A stretch of 64,000 nucleotides of DNA from Glandiceps talaboti (GCF_964340395.1 NC_135570.1:12229822-12293821); one strand, 5' to 3'. Shown: positions 1 through 17,369, numbered from the stretch's first letter. Notes: a model not told the origin generated them from the letters alone. A program made the numbers and translations.

Positions 1-52
1 CAGAGCCCCCAGCGGTGAGAATCTCGGTAACTGAAATTCTTTATTCCATTAC

Positions 53-104
53 GTTTCGAGCCCAGGCCTGCTCTTCATCAGGTGTATAATTCTAAAACAT
101 ACAC
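53..104 (-). ncRNA. degenerate hammerhead-ribozyme-like motif
   Basis: On the minus strand the conserved core CTGATGA is followed by a short hairpin (GAGC...GCTC) and then GAAAC, the order of a hammerhead ribozyme core. Immediately 5' of CTGATGA a six-base stem (GTGTAT/ATACAC, 11-base loop) matches helix I. Helix III is not evident. The base at the expected cleavage position (before GTGTAT) is G, which the NUH rule disallows, and an extra A sits at the start of helix II, so this copy is probably inactive. Such motifs are known in Penelope-like retroelements and retrozymes of invertebrates, so I read it as the end of a fragment of such an element that continues past the left edge. Confidence 0.5.
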
Positions 105-1533
105 CAAAACAAAATAAAAGTAACAACACTTATGTTCAGTTCATAACAAAAAATACAAGTTGCAGAAAATGATATACGGTGTTGACAACAGCTAGCCAGT
201 GTGTCGACTTCAAACCAGACAACCTTGATTCTAATATACACAACTACCCACTTTAAATTTGTAAATGCAGGTAGCAAGTTCTCTTAGCAGTAAAACTTAC
301 GGCCAACGGCCTACATGTACAGACTACACTGTCGAAGACAAACGAAGCGCCCTTCTAAATTTAAATTTAAACTTTAAAAACTATTGTGATTGATAATTTT
401 GATATGTTTTTTTTTGGTAAAGATTTAGTCAGATCACACGCGTGCGACCAGTTGTTTTCGTGTTGTTCGTTATATTCATAGCCTTGAACTCATCACTGTA
501 GTTGTGGCAATATTATTAAAATCGTCAATTCGTTGCAGACAGCTAGCAATGATATGTAAGCAGCAGCCATCCAACTTGGATTACACTATCTGGTCGGATA
601 CTATATAGCAAAGTAAAGTTGTTGTTTTTCTCCAAAAAAATTACATGTAAATTCACATGTACATAATGTAAGACTAATAAACCACAAAAACATGTAAACA
701 CTAAATACGGTATTTTAACAGCATGCACAAACTGTCAATATTAACAAAAAGCAGGATTTAAGACTATTACACACACCATCCGTGTTCTAGATTAATACCA
801 CCCCTTTGTTCCTTTAAATCCTGTGTACACATACGTATAAGCTGATAAACTCTCCTCGCACAGCATTGTGATTAAAAGATAATGTAGGAATCTTTATTGC
901 ATCCGTCAAGAAAACTACATTTCTTCGTTTGATTTTCTGCAATAAGTTGTTGGTGCCAAAACAAACTAGTAAATATATCAACTAGAGTAATAATAGACTA
1001 AGTTTGACAAAAAATAACAAAATAAGGTTTATACGACGAAAGTGTAGACTTTTGGTTAGATAAATGTAATGTATAACATCTTTAACTCTGTACAATGTCT
1101 TGTATAATTTTTCATAATGTCTTGTATAATGTTTTTTTTAATGGATTTTGAGGACCGAGGTCGTGCGGCGGAAGGACCTGACTTTTAATAGGTATATGAT
1201 ATTAAAAATATGGTTACATTTCCATATTATTTATATTGTAATTCATAAGCTTATCTATTTCGTCTTTTCAAAAGTTGATCGCCTAAACCCTTGACTTAGG
1301 AATGAAGCGATACAAACTCTTCACAGGAGAAGGCGTTTGTACTGTTGAATCGGATTGTAAAGATGATGCATACTATACACGCAAACTAGGGAAAAAGATA
1401 AGAAGAGTAATTGATAGTTGTCAGTTTCTGTCTGGTACTAAATTATTACTTTTTAATAGGTTCTTTGCAAACATCTCTTACCCCAAGCAGCAGCAGCGCT
1501 AGCAGCAGTAGCAGCAGCAGCAGCAGCAACAGC

Positions 1534-1574
<41 letters not shown>

Positions 1575-2160
1575 AATATTAAAAAATAAACAAACAAAAA
1601 ACCCACCAAGCAATGTAAAACCAGGGGCTACGTTTTGTTGTTAACATCCCTATGCGCACTTCTATAATTCCGAGGCTATCAATGATGTCGGGTTTTCTTT
1701 CGTCCTTTTAGGTTTCATCAATTTAGTTGTGTGTTTAGGTCTGAAGTTATTTGCTTTGTTTGTTGTCTCTTTTTTACAATGTCTAAATACCGTTCTACAA
1801 ATTTACATGTGATCTGTTCGTGGTTTATGCAAATATTACATGTAAATCAGTGCTACGTGGTCTCTGATCACATCACATCACATCACATCACGCTGATGAA
1901 GACATTAAATGAATCACGCCGTGGTCACAGGTTGGATCGACTTAGGGAAGGCTCATGCAACGGGTTTTGGGATGGAAGAACAGTAAAAAGTACTAACATT
2001 ACTAATGACAGGTGTTTGAATTATTTTACGCAAAATCCTTGAAACGTAAATTGTGTTTTTCAATCGGGCGTTACTGATTTAAAATTCCACGAAGACGTCA
2101 GTCAGAAAATGCTAGTAAGTCGAATGCTTACTCCCCCCCCGAAATAATTTTGGCAATTCC
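105..2160. other. non-coding stretch, no gene recognised
   Basis: AT-rich DNA with only short, unconvincing reading frames on either strand. The frames over 1302-1644 and 1731-2042 have no recognisable motif or splice context. The only clear structure is the AGC/AAC microsatellite at 1486-1573. Confidence 0.5.
1486..1573. repeat. AGC then AAC trinucleotide microsatellite
   Basis: About 14 AGC-type units grade into about 15 AAC units. It lies outside any supported coding exon; the Ser/Asn-rich frame through it is an artefact. Confidence 0.9.
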
Positions 2161-2172
2161 CTTTACAGATGA

Positions 2173-2202
2173 TGACGTCAACATTCCGCTTGTGTATAAA
2201 TA
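2173..2202 (+). promoter_or_regulatory. CRE and TATA box of the secreted-protein gene
   Basis: A perfect palindromic cAMP-response element TGACGTCA lies at 2173-2180 and a TATA box (TATAAATA) at 2195-2202. The ATG follows at 2243, so transcription should start near 2225 and give a very short 5' leader. This spacing is that of a compact inducible promoter. No regulation has been shown. Confidence 0.6.
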
Positions 2203-2242
2203 GTGAGTTTAATACTAGCAGCCACGTATTCGATTCACTAAA

Positions 2243-2866
2243 ATGGCGTCGAACAGGAGCATGATTCTACTTTGGGTGACAGTCGCCGTACTTATTCCTC
2301 ACTGGACAACTTCTTCACCGGTTAAAAGACAGCTAGATCCAGGTCAGTTGGATTGGAACGTTAGAACAGAGTCTATTCGATTTTGGCAAGAAAATGACTG
2401 TTCGTTTCCACCACCAAGTTTTCACACAACAGTATACGGGAGTGCCGATAAATTGAAAGTTTGTAATTTGTCATATAATCCTATGAGTATCATTGCTGAT
2501 GTATGTAATGGGTTTTTTCAGTCCACAAAACCCCTCTGTCACATAGCTATACCGATGGTGGAGGAGACTTTAAAAGCAGTGGCGTCACGCCCCGTGAGTG
2601 AATTGTGTGACAGTATCCGATCTATGATGTCAGTAGACTCCACGAAGGATTTCTTTCACTACACAACAATTAACCTTTTTTCTGACAAATACAGTCAGAG
2701 TTGTGAGAGGCTATGTGGCTGGGGACAACCCCTTCATGACGTGTGTTCGGCAATGTACTTGACGGTATCTGTACGAAATGGCAAACTAGGAGACGATGGA
2801 ACTGCCACCAAAATGTTCCCGAACGGTACGAATCTTGTCCGTACATGCGAGTTGCTGGAACAGTGA
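2243..2866 (+). CDS. small secreted Cys-containing protein, family not recognised
   Basis: Single-exon 207-residue protein. Residues 7-20 form a hydrophobic signal peptide core, with likely cleavage near residue 25. A dibasic Lys28-Arg29 follows, then Gln30, so a short propeptide may be removed and the new N-terminus could cyclise. The rest has nine cysteines (53, 74, 88, 99, 122, 154, 158, 168, 202), an odd number that would allow a disulphide-linked dimer, and two N-glycosylation sequons (Asn75, Asn194). No membrane segment follows the signal. The start is supported by the TATA box 41-48 bases upstream and by context ACTAAAATGG. A poly(A) signal lies at 3211-3216. I do not recognise the family; the layout fits a secreted hormone-like or defence protein, but this is only a guess. 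Confidence 0.6.
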   Translation: MASNRSMILLWVTVAVLIPHWTTSSPVKRQLDPGQLDWNVRTESIRFWQENDCSFPPPSFHTTVYGSADKLKVCNLSYNPMSIIADVCNGFFQSTKPLCHIAIPMVEETLKAVASRPVSELCDSIRSMMSVDSTKDFFHYTTINLFSDKYSQSCERLCGWGQPLHDVCSAMYLTVSVRNGKLGDDGTATKMFPNGTNLVRTCELLEQ

Positions 2867-3210
2867 CACGAACCTGAGTCGATTCACCGAACTGCTCAAA
2901 TCGTGTCACCGTAACACCAGTTCGCATATAGGACACACAAGTCAGTAAATTCCAAGCTGAAATGTTTGAGAATCTTGTTTAAACTAATTTCGTATCTTCT
3001 GCATGAGTTTCATCCATTTACCAACTTTCATATTATTTCCATAAACCAACTGCCTGTGGCACTAATATATTTCTATATAAATCAGTGGACCACACTCCGG
3101 GTCCATCATTAATATTAACAAATAACACCCACCATGTATGTATTTAATACTGAGACTTTAATACATCCACGCACCCGCTGCTGTTTTAGTCAATAATATA
3201 TATAACCCAT

Positions 3211-3216
3211 AATAAA
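3211..3216 (+). terminator. poly(A) signal AATAAA for the secreted-protein gene
   Basis: First canonical AATAAA downstream of the stop at 2866, giving a 3' UTR of about 360 bases. A second one lies near 3259. Confidence 0.4.
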
Positions 3217-4340
3217 CTCTGTTATATTTGCATGTGTAGGAGGGTATGTTGTAACAAAATAAAATGATTTCTTTAACAACAGCAGTGCTTTAAATGCCTT
3301 TGTATGTAAAATTACTACATTTGAAATCCATTCTTTACAATTAAAGTCAACCTTCAGAAGTGTAAAAGGTCCCCAGTTTTTATTTGTACTTTTGGGGTGT
3401 ATTCCAAAACTGTTAAATTTAATGAACCCAGATAACTATATTCATTCATTGATTTGACTGCAACACATAAACTGTGATTAGAAAAGTGAAAATGGTTTTT
3501 CCTCCCAACTGTGTACTGAAACAAAGGTATATACATGTACCATGTATGAAAGAAATTTATAGTGAAAAGACATCATGTGTAAGCATGACAAGCTGCAGTG
3601 AATGGACACTGGCTACAATCATGTATGAGGGGGAATGGGGCTCAGACTTTGAGCATGGCAAAACAAAGGAAATGATTTGTCAGGGCTTGTTATCCTACCA
3701 ATGTTATATAACAAGTAGAAAAAATATTCCATGTATGTAGCATGCGTTTTTAAAAAACTAAATGTTAGTCTATAAGTCATACTGATGTTAAAGTCTTATT
3801 AACCAATTTATTCATAACTAAAAGTAATTCTAACAAAATGTTTAAAGTTCTTTTGTGTCCATTTGTATATACTGTTAAAATCCTAAATATGTATATATGC
3901 AACTTCAAGGTTCTTGGCAAGAGTTCTCCCCAGGTCTGATCACCATCTGTAAAGTGTTAGTAATGGATCCGTCCATCACTTTCTTGAAAAAACCCCCAAA
4001 AACTAAAAAAAACATGATGTGTTTTTTTCTTATGCAAATCTCCTATGGCTTATAGTGGTTGTTTTTTCTGGGGAGAACTCTGTCTGAGGTTAGATTAAAC
4101 TTCATTGACATTTCTGTTTTTCTTGACAACAAGTCATCAGTGTTACCCAGTAGCAACAATTGAAGTTTTCATATGTTTGCTCATTTTTTGTTGAGTATCA
4201 TGTATTTTTAAATTCTAATTTTCAGGCAGAGACCTCAAACTTTTTTCACAACTAAATTATACCTGTGATAAATATAGAGCTTTATACATTGATCACACTA
4301 TAGTCATTTGAAATACAAAGCTAGTTAATATTCAAAAGCT

Positions 4341-4631
4341 GAGTGGAGGGGATGGGTTAGTAGGAGGTAGGTGGTGAGGGAGCTTGTCCCAGAGTTTATA
4401 CATGTAGACCTGAGTGGAGGGGGTTGGGGGGTTGGGTTAGTGGGGGTAGGGGGTGAGGGAGCTTGTCCCAGAGTTTACAAACCTGAGTGGAGGGGATGGG
4501 CTAGTGGGGTGGGTGGTGAGGGAGCTTGTCCCAGCGTTTATAGACCTGAGTGGAGGGGATGGGTTAGTGGGGTGGTGGATGTGGGAGCTTGTCCCAAAGT
4601 TTACAAACCTGGGGGGGGGGGGGGGGGGGGG
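4341..4631. repeat. G-rich ~63-bp minisatellite ending in a G21 run
   Basis: About four degenerate copies of a unit containing GAGTGGAGGGGATGGG, TTAGTGGGG and GAGGGAGCTTGTCCCAGAG. It ends in an uninterrupted run of 21 G at 4611-4631. The G strand could form quadruplexes. Frames through it on both strands are spurious. Confidence 0.85.
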
Positions 4632-5109
4632 TAGCAATAACACAATAACAGCTCTTTCAGTCTACTGCTACCTTCTGTTTCAAACACAAATAGTTTTAAA
4701 TCTGTACTGAATTAGAGATAGATGTGTACGAATGAAGCTTTGTAAAAGAGTTTAGAAATTGGTCTGTAAAGTTCAAAGACATTCACTGGCTGGCTTCAAA
4801 CACTACAGTCATGTTCCTATCATGACAAAATGTTGAAATCAAGATTTGATCTAAATATTTTACATCGGTGGAAGCCATGTATTGCTAACTAACAAACCCA
4901 TTACTACATTCCTCAAGACCATTTTACATGTAGTAAAGTGTCGTCGTTTTGTAATTAGACTAAGCTGAGCGCTATGACAAAACAAAAGGTAGTAAGTTCA
5001 ACTGAAACAATTTTGAATGATAAAGCTGATAAAGTGAATGTTCAGATAATAAAAGCTACATATACACTAGCTGTAACTGGAAAACCTTTTAAAACTGTTC
5101 TGTGAAGTA

Positions 5110-5365
5110 CAATAACTTACTCGTAAAATCGTACACCATGAACAGTGTTGCATCACCTATGGGTAAATGTAGTTTTTGTAACTGTAAACACGATAAATCA
5201 AATCAAATTGATTTTTGGGTCCACACCCAAAAATCAGCAACCCTAATGTGATCACGATTTCAACATGTTACCATTCTACTTCTGGATATAATTAACCCCT
5301 AATTAACATACACAATGTTGAATTATCGGTATTTTAACAATAATCAGTGAATACTTCAAATTATT
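5110..5365 (+). repeat. dispersed repeat family A, copy 1
   Basis: Diverged copies lie at 34060-34280 and 38230-38500 in the same orientation. Shared landmarks in order are: GAACAGT(G/A)TTG(C/A)ATCACCT, ACCCAAAAATCAG, an ATCACGATT-like segment, CTAATTAACAT and TATTTTAACAAT. No coding capacity, so it is probably a non-autonomous transposable element. Confidence 0.65.
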
Positions 5366-6339
5366 GAGTTCAGTACACATGGTAAACATACTTATATGAT
5401 AGAAAGGTAAATAGCTATACACTTCTGAAGGTTGACTTTAATTGTAAAGCATGGACTATATTGTTGGTTGTCTGATTGAAAAAATAATACTCTAGACTAC
5501 AGCTACAGCAGTTTTAAAAAGTGCATGTTGTGAATTCAATACTTTGTTTATATTTTGCTTTAATTAAAAGAGAATTATTCACAGCAGACTAGCAATTGTA
5601 CTTCACAGTACAGTACCCAACACAAATAAACAGTTTTGTGTTAGAATCTTCCTTGTTTCATCAGAGAGTGATGTTGATTTGTGTTTACAATGAGATAAAA
5701 TGTATTATTTTATATGTTTGCTTGCTGTCAGTTTCTATCTTTTGTTTTCTGTTATTTGTAGCAAAAAATTTATGAGGCGTAAAAACGTTGTACAGACTAC
5801 TTTATACACTATAGTCACTGTGCTTTGATAACGATGACTTGCTACGCGTTGTTTGGAAATTAAAATGAATTGTTTTAATATATTCTGCTTTTTTAGTCGC
5901 GTCACCATCCAAAGATTTAGTGCTTTTATATAATTTGCATAAAATATCCTTTCAACCAATCAGGAACAGATCTCTGTCACAGCTGTTCCATTTCATCATG
6001 TATGAAATTGAAATATTTGCACGGACAGTCAACAGTTGGAAACAAAGGTAGAAAATGTTAAATCTATCCCATAATATACTTCAGCACTCTGTCTTTTAAA
6101 GCTGTGATATTGAAAAACAAAGCTGGATTTTGTGATGATTTATTGTTGAAGCTACAAATGTTGCTGGTTGTATGATGTAGAAACACCATTTGAATATGAA
6201 GGTGCATTGAATAATAATTGTATCAGGGAGGCCGTACTTAGTTTTATGTTTCTGATGACACGACCGACCTTATATTTCTTCAATCTGGTGAAATTTAAGA
6301 AAAATTGACGGCCTGTACATTAAGATTAATGGAGTCCTG

Positions 6340-6750
6340 ATGAGTGAATGATTAGAGTGGGTGGCTTGGAAGCTGCAGGTTGCAGGATGAATGGTTAGAG
6401 TGGGTGGCTTGGAAGCTGCAGGTTGCAGGTGTGAGCCACATCGCTGCCATTTGTTTCTGAGTGGCTAAAGTCCTTGGGCAAGATTTGAACCATGATTGTG
6501 CCCCAGCTGTATAATTGTGGACCTGGTAGGATGGAGGTCGCAATGTAAATGCTTTAATCCTATGCGCTTATAAAGGATGCAATGGATTGTATGCTCCCCA
6601 GGGAGTTGAGGAAGTATAAAGGGCCATTGTGCTGATATAGAGATGATCCAGGTGTAATGCCAGGTGTAATACTGTAATTGTAAAGCACTTTGAGCACAAA
6701 GTGGGGAAGCGCTATATAAAAACCAACATTATTATTATTTATTATTATTA
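6340..6750 (+). mobile_element. SINE with L2-like 3' tail
   Basis: The 3' end reads AAAGCACTTTGAGC, then AGCGCTATATAAA, then an ATT repeat. This is the 3' tail shared by many L2-mobilised SINEs. The body contains AGTCCTTGGGCAAGAT, CAGCTGTATAATTGTGG and ATGCTCCCCAGGGAG. A 42-base segment near its 5' side (TTAGAGTGGGTGGCTTGGAA...) is present twice in tandem at about 6346-6429. Confidence 0.65.
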
Positions 6751-6904
6751 TCTGAAAAATATCACAACATCACTGATTGTCAGACGGTGACCCCATGAGC
6801 ACACATCTGAACGAAAATTATTCTGTATTGCTGAAATCCAGGAAATTGTATCAAACTAAAAATTCAGTTTCCTTCTGACTTTTAAGTGTCATTTCTAAGT
6901 CATG

Positions 6905-7065
6905 AAAAATTATGCCATTCTAGGAAATAATATGAAGTTGATAAAAATTAAAAATTATTCCATTCTAGGAAATAATATGAAGTTGGTAAAATTCAGAATT
7001 ACATGTATTCCTTTGTAGGAAATAATATGAAGTTGGTAAAATTCAAAAATGATTTCATTCCTAAC
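6905..7065. repeat. short tandem repeat, three copies
   Basis: Three copies of a ~60-base unit with the core CATTCTAGGAAATAATATGA followed by AGTTGGTAAAATT. No gene here. Confidence 0.7.
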
Positions 7066-7165
7066 AAGCTAGTGTCCGCTAAAACTGGTGTTCCTACCTT
7101 AGGAGGTCGTCCCTTCCTGTCTCCTATGTTGTCATGTACAGTAAGTGGTAAAGGGATGGTGACAT

Positions 7166-7790
7166 GTAGCAGGTAAACCTACCTTTTGTGTGAGAAATGG
7201 GTGGGTAGCAGGTAAACCTACCTTTGGTTGGTAAATGGGTGGGTAGCAGGTAAACCTACCTTTGGTTGGTAAATAGGTGGGTAGCAGGTAAACCTACCTT
7301 TGGTTGGCAAATGGGTGGGTAGCAGGTAAACCTACCTTTTGTGTGAGAAATGGGTGGGTAGCAGGTAAACCTACCTTTTGTGTGAGAAATGGGTGGGTAG
7401 CAGGTAAACCTACCTTTTGTGTGAGAAATGGGTGGGTAGCAGGTAAACCTACCCTTGTGCTGTAAATGGATGGGTGGCAGGTAAACCTACCTTTTGTGTG
7501 TGAAATGGGTGGGTAGCAGGTAAACCCATGCCTGTGTGGTAAATGGGTGGGTAGCATGTAAACCTACCTTTGTGTGGTGAATGGGTTAGAAGCAGGTACC
7601 TACCCTTGTGCTGTAAATGGATAGGTGGCAGGTAAACCTACCTTTTTTGGGTGGGTAGCAGGTAAACCCACATTTGCTTGGTAAATGGGTAGGTAGCAGG
7701 TAAGCCTATTGTGTTTGGTACATGTAAATAGGTGGGTAGCAGGTAAATCCACCCTTAATGAAATGGGTGGATGGCAGGTAAACCATACTG
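7166..7790. repeat. ~38-39-bp minisatellite
   Basis: About 16 copies of a unit with GGGTGGGTAGCAGGTAAACC followed by TACCTTTTGTGTGAGAAAT. The minus-strand frame at 7294-7557 exists only because the unit is close to a multiple of three. Confidence 0.9.
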
Positions 7791-8037
7791 TATGTTAAGC
7801 ATTATTAGCAACCTGTGTGTTGTGCTTATAAACACACCCTATAGATCAAGGTTTGCTTGCTATGATATGAACTGAATGACATGAGCATGTAATGCGATTA
7901 CACTTACAGTTTTAATATTCCCTCATAGGGTTAGGATATGTAATACTTGTACTTTAGCCTGCAGCACAAATACAGTGTACACATAAACATACAAATGTAC
8001 ATGTGTACCTTCAGGCATTTATGTCTTACATTATCTA

Positions 8038-8310
8038 GTGTCAAATTACATGTGTACATTGTAGTTGGTTCTGTTGACAGGCAAATGTTTACTATACCAT
8101 ACCATATGATAGCTAGAACTGTTTACTTGACATCTCCAGTGTCAAAGTAGTTGGTTCTGTTGACAGGCAACTTTTACTATACATGATAGCCAGAACTATT
8201 TGCAGTACATCTAAAATATCGAATTATCTGGGCCTGTTGACAGGACACATTCACTAAATTCACTACCATAATTATGATAATCAGAACTGTCCGAGTGACA
8301 GTATATTCAG
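8038..8310. repeat. degenerate ~110-bp tandem repeat
   Basis: Three diverged units, each with a GTTCTGTTGACAGGCAA-like core followed by TACTATAC and AGC(T/C)AGAACT. No coding sense. Confidence 0.55.
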
Positions 8311-8872
8311 AGTACTAATAATCAATTTACATTTTATGGCCATATGTAGCTGTTCACACGTACATGTGTACACACAGATACACCCATAGTACCATTGGCT
8401 GCCACTGAATTTTGTAAGTGATCTTGGTACATTTTGTATCCTTGCAAAGTACATATATTATCAATAGAGCCTATATACTGCCTAAACAAATATACTGATT
8501 AGAGAACCCTGGTTAAAACCATAAACCATAGATGTTAATACTGCCCTAACAAAACACAGATAGTGAAACCTTGTAAATGACAAAGGAAATCTGGTAGCTT
8601 GAACCTTTAACTGAGCTATCAGGAAAAATGGTTGTGAACCTTGTAAAAAGACGAGTGAGCGTATTTTAGCTATATGTATATAATGGGTACCCTTTAAAAC
8701 AAGTTTTGGGTCTTTGTAAAGTGACCTGGGAACACAGGTAGATTTCTTCCTGTTACAAAACATACTGATGACTTGTTGTCATGTGACCATGTCTTTCTAA
8801 TTTTGGATTCCCAAATATTGGGACCATGATACATGTTTATCAGACTCTTTATATTGTCCAATTATGTTGCAG

Positions 8873-14251
<5,379 letters not shown>

Positions 14252-14494
14252 AACAAGACATTCTGACTTTGCTTTAAAGGGATGTGATGGTGATGTAAAC
14301 TTAGATGATATTAAAGAACTGATTTCTTACACACCAAGATGCCATTATGCTTACCTGATATCCTGAATTGATTCCTGACAGAGAAACTCAGTTTTTGACC
14401 AAGTTATCATCAGTTATGCCATGCAAGAGCCAAGTTGAAAAAAAAATATGGAATTTATACCCTGGTGGTACTACGCCACAACAATACACATCTA

Positions 14495-14765
14495 TGTCAT
14501 GACAACACATGTGTCTACATCATTGGTTCTGCTGTGTTTGAAATAGGAGTCAGTACGTTCAAAATTGCCATTACTTTCCTTGATTTTTCTTTGATATTAC
14601 TGGTACTGGTATAATTATGTTATTCTCCAATATTTTTCTTCATTCAGCCAGAAAATATGCGTGACCTAAGGGGTCTCACTACTCGTCTATCGACTTGTAG
14701 TCACAAAGACCCCTTAGGTCATGTCTATTTTCATCGGCTGAACGAGGAAAAATATTGAGGACTAA
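14495..14765 (+). mobile_element. palindromic non-autonomous element family P, copy 1
   Basis: The core is an inverted repeat (GTGACCTAAGGGGTCTCAC at 14662 and its complement ending about 14721), flanked by CAATATTTTTCTTCATTCAGCC on the left and by GGCTGAACGAGGAAAAATATTGAG on the right. Further left it shares about 100 bases with the copy at 50670. Other copies: 42525-42700, 50670-50910 and 56830-56940. Confidence 0.7.
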
Positions 14766-15262
14766 CAGCTAAGTGTAACTTGCCAACCATTTCTTTTTCA
14801 GTTTAGGAGACCTATTCATGGAGTTTATCTTCTTTTTTTTTTTTATAAATGTTTATGTAGTGTTCTGCTTTCTTGGGAAAGGCATGAAATATATTTTGGT
14901 TAATAAGTTGTATCGGTCAAAACAATGCAAACTTTGTGTATATTTGGGAGTCAGTATTCATATTACAGTGCATGGTAGAGCTGTAATATCAGATGCTACC
15001 ATAGCACTATCAACAACACAGAGTACATTACTGTGGTATATTAACTCTATGTTTTGTAAACCGATTGTCAGAGTACTGTATCTTGTGGGATAGCCAGTCG
15101 ATTTTGTTTTTATGGATTGTATGCCTCTGTTGTTTTGTTTTCTTATTGTGGACAGTTTTAACAGAGTACCGTCTATCATTTATGGTTCAACTTGGTGGAA
15201 GGTGTCATTCACTTCTAGCACTGTATACTGTCAGGTAGTGTCAAGTAGCATATCCCATGAAT

Positions 15263-15278
15263 AGCGCCACCTAGTGGC
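15263..15278 (-). promoter_or_regulatory. CTCF-like site
   Basis: Minus strand GCCACTAGGTGGCGCT closely matches the CTCF core motif (CCACNAGRKGGCGC). Occupancy is unknown. Confidence 0.45.
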
Positions 15279-15376
15279 AGAATAGCTGTAGTGATGAACA
15301 TAAAAAGTAGTGAAAGATATCCCTTCATAATTTTTGTTTGTCATTACTTCACATAACCAGGATGTACTCAAGTGTA

Positions 15377-15391
15377 CCACTAGAGGGCGCT
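15377..15391 (+). promoter_or_regulatory. CTCF-like site
   Basis: Plus strand CCACTAGAGGGCGCT, a near-consensus CTCF core, about 100 bases from the opposite-facing site at 15263. Confidence 0.45.
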
Positions 15392-15934
15392 GTATTTTGG
15401 GAAGATATGCTAATCTGTTGCAATGAATATTATAATTACAAAACTTTTACTTCCTCTGGCTATCTACTTACATTTCATAAAACTGAAAGTCTGGTGCTTA
15501 CTGTTTACATGTTGAAATGACAATTTCTGGAGACAAAAATACACCCATGATGTAACAACTTACTACTTAATTAAATAGTGATGTGTAATCAGTCGGTAAA
15601 CAGGTAAAATAATTCGTCCAATATGGGAGGGAAAATATTTAGTGTGGGATGGCAAAGGGACTGAATAAACCTTTATGTAAATATAGTCACTTCTGAAACA
15701 AATTACATTGTAATTAAATTGCTTATCAGACTCTCGTCAAAAGAAGAAATTGAGATGTACAAAATGCTAAAAAAAAATGAGAATCTTGTCCATTGAAATT
15801 AGGCGGGAAGGTGACAGGTAGTCATACTATGTTGGTGTCTATGTGATTACTTTGTAATATGAAGTGTTGGGAGTATAATTGTCATGAACTCAATATGTCT
15901 AGTGTTGTATGACTGTTACCATGCCTAAGTGTGT

Positions 15935-15950
15935 TAGCGCCCTCATCTGG
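15935..15950 (-). promoter_or_regulatory. weak CTCF-like site
   Basis: Minus strand CCAGATGAGGGCGCTA resembles the CTCF core less well (central bases differ). It is listed because of the two stronger sites nearby. Confidence 0.25.
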
Positions 15951-16569
15951 GCAAGGGCATACTACTTTTGTTTTATAAGAAAAAATACAACTTTGATACT
16001 GGGTTGGGGTATATGTAGAGGCAGTGTATATGAAATAGACTATAAACCTCAATTATGTTATGCATGGTTTACTTATATTTCTGAATTTATGGTCCATTTT
16101 GTCATTGTAAAATTGCGGAGGTGTTATATCTTTAGGCTTGTGATGTGTGATCTCTATTTTTGTTTTAACATTCTTTTCAGAACTTGTCATCTTTTTCTTT
16201 GAAATAAGAACAATTATACAGCATGAGACAGGAATCACATGTATAAACAACCATTTGGCAATAATTCAACTTTTTGATGTTTCCAGTACGTGATATAGAA
16301 ATACAACTCAATTCTATGAACCTGTAGAGTTTGCCAGTCTCAAGCTGTGCTAAAACTAGCCACTAGGAATGAGTTTCTTTATTGATTACAGTGTAAGCTT
16401 TCACTCCCTGGTGTTCAATTGTGAACAAATTGTTGATAAGGCCAGGGCTGACTAGTCTACTATTGTACATACACTGCAGTAAACTAACAACTTCACCGAA
16501 AACTGTGAACTCACACTCGGTGCAAGCTTTCGTGTTCTTCATTATTTTTAAAGTGGTATCAGTGTGTCC

Positions 16570-16730
16570 TCTAAGCCAATTTGACGCACCACTGACGCAC
16601 ACAATTTCTAGTGACGCACCAAAATTTGGTGTTTCCCTATCTCTCACTATGTGGTGACCCACAAGAAATGCCAGTTTTTCTCATTTTGACTCACAACAAC
16701 AAAATTTGGTTGTCATTAGAGGGCACACTG
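16570..16730 (+). repeat. dispersed repeat family B, copy 1
   Basis: About 160 bases aligned with 27243-27400: AAGCCAATTTGAC, AATTTCTAGTGAC, CTATCTCT(C/T)ACTATGTGGTGA, ACAAGAAATGCCA and ATTAGAGGGCACACTG in the same order. Copy 1 lies inside weak inverted repeats (AAGCTGTGCTAAA near 16341 and its complement near 16757) that may mark the element ends. Confidence 0.6.
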
Positions 16731-17369
16731 CGCATGCACGGTATGGGTCGGTAACTTTAGCACAGCTTGCGACAGGCCAACTTGGCAGCTTGGTCGAATT
16801 GTTTTGTACCCATTTCATTGTATAAAATTGCCATTTTGATTCCCCTGACTACGTGTAGGTGGAGATACACAACAGGTTTTATCGCCAAAAGTTTATACTT
16901 TTTTTCTCGGATATGGTAATTTGATCTTTTAGATCAATTTTGTTAATGTGTGCTGCATACTAGTAGATAAAAAATACAAAGTGCAATTTATGGTAAAAAA
17001 ATTATTGTGGTCAACAACTTGAAAAATAATGTCTATTATTTTGAAAAAAAACCATCTGAATTGTTCTTTGGCATTCAAAAGTAAATATGATTATTAAAAA
17101 ATGAAATATGAAAAATTATGATAATTTCTTCCGAGTATATAAAATGCTAACATCCTATTTATGTTCAGAATAGAAACCATTTTGCATGTAGTCATTATTT
17201 ATTGAAATTTCATCATTTTTTTTTTTAGTAGTTGTTGATGAGTTATTTATTTGGGTTTTTACCAGATAAAGTTTAATATATGCGCATTGATATTGTGATA
17301 TTTTGATGCATTTGTACCAAAATATGCGGGCAACTGTAGTGGCAGAAGGCAACTGTTACTGAAACTTGG

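Larger units (their letters stand above)
2867..5100. other. 3' UTR then intergenic DNA
   Basis: Apart from the 3' UTR and the G-rich minisatellite at 4341-4631, I see no gene. A short inverted repeat (AGAGTTCTCCCCAG near 3919 and its complement near 4069) suggests a decayed foldback element of about 170 bases. Confidence 0.4.

Noticed and set aside
1302-2042. Three plus-strand frames before the secreted-protein gene
   Set aside because: No signal, domain or splice sites; one runs through a trinucleotide microsatellite.
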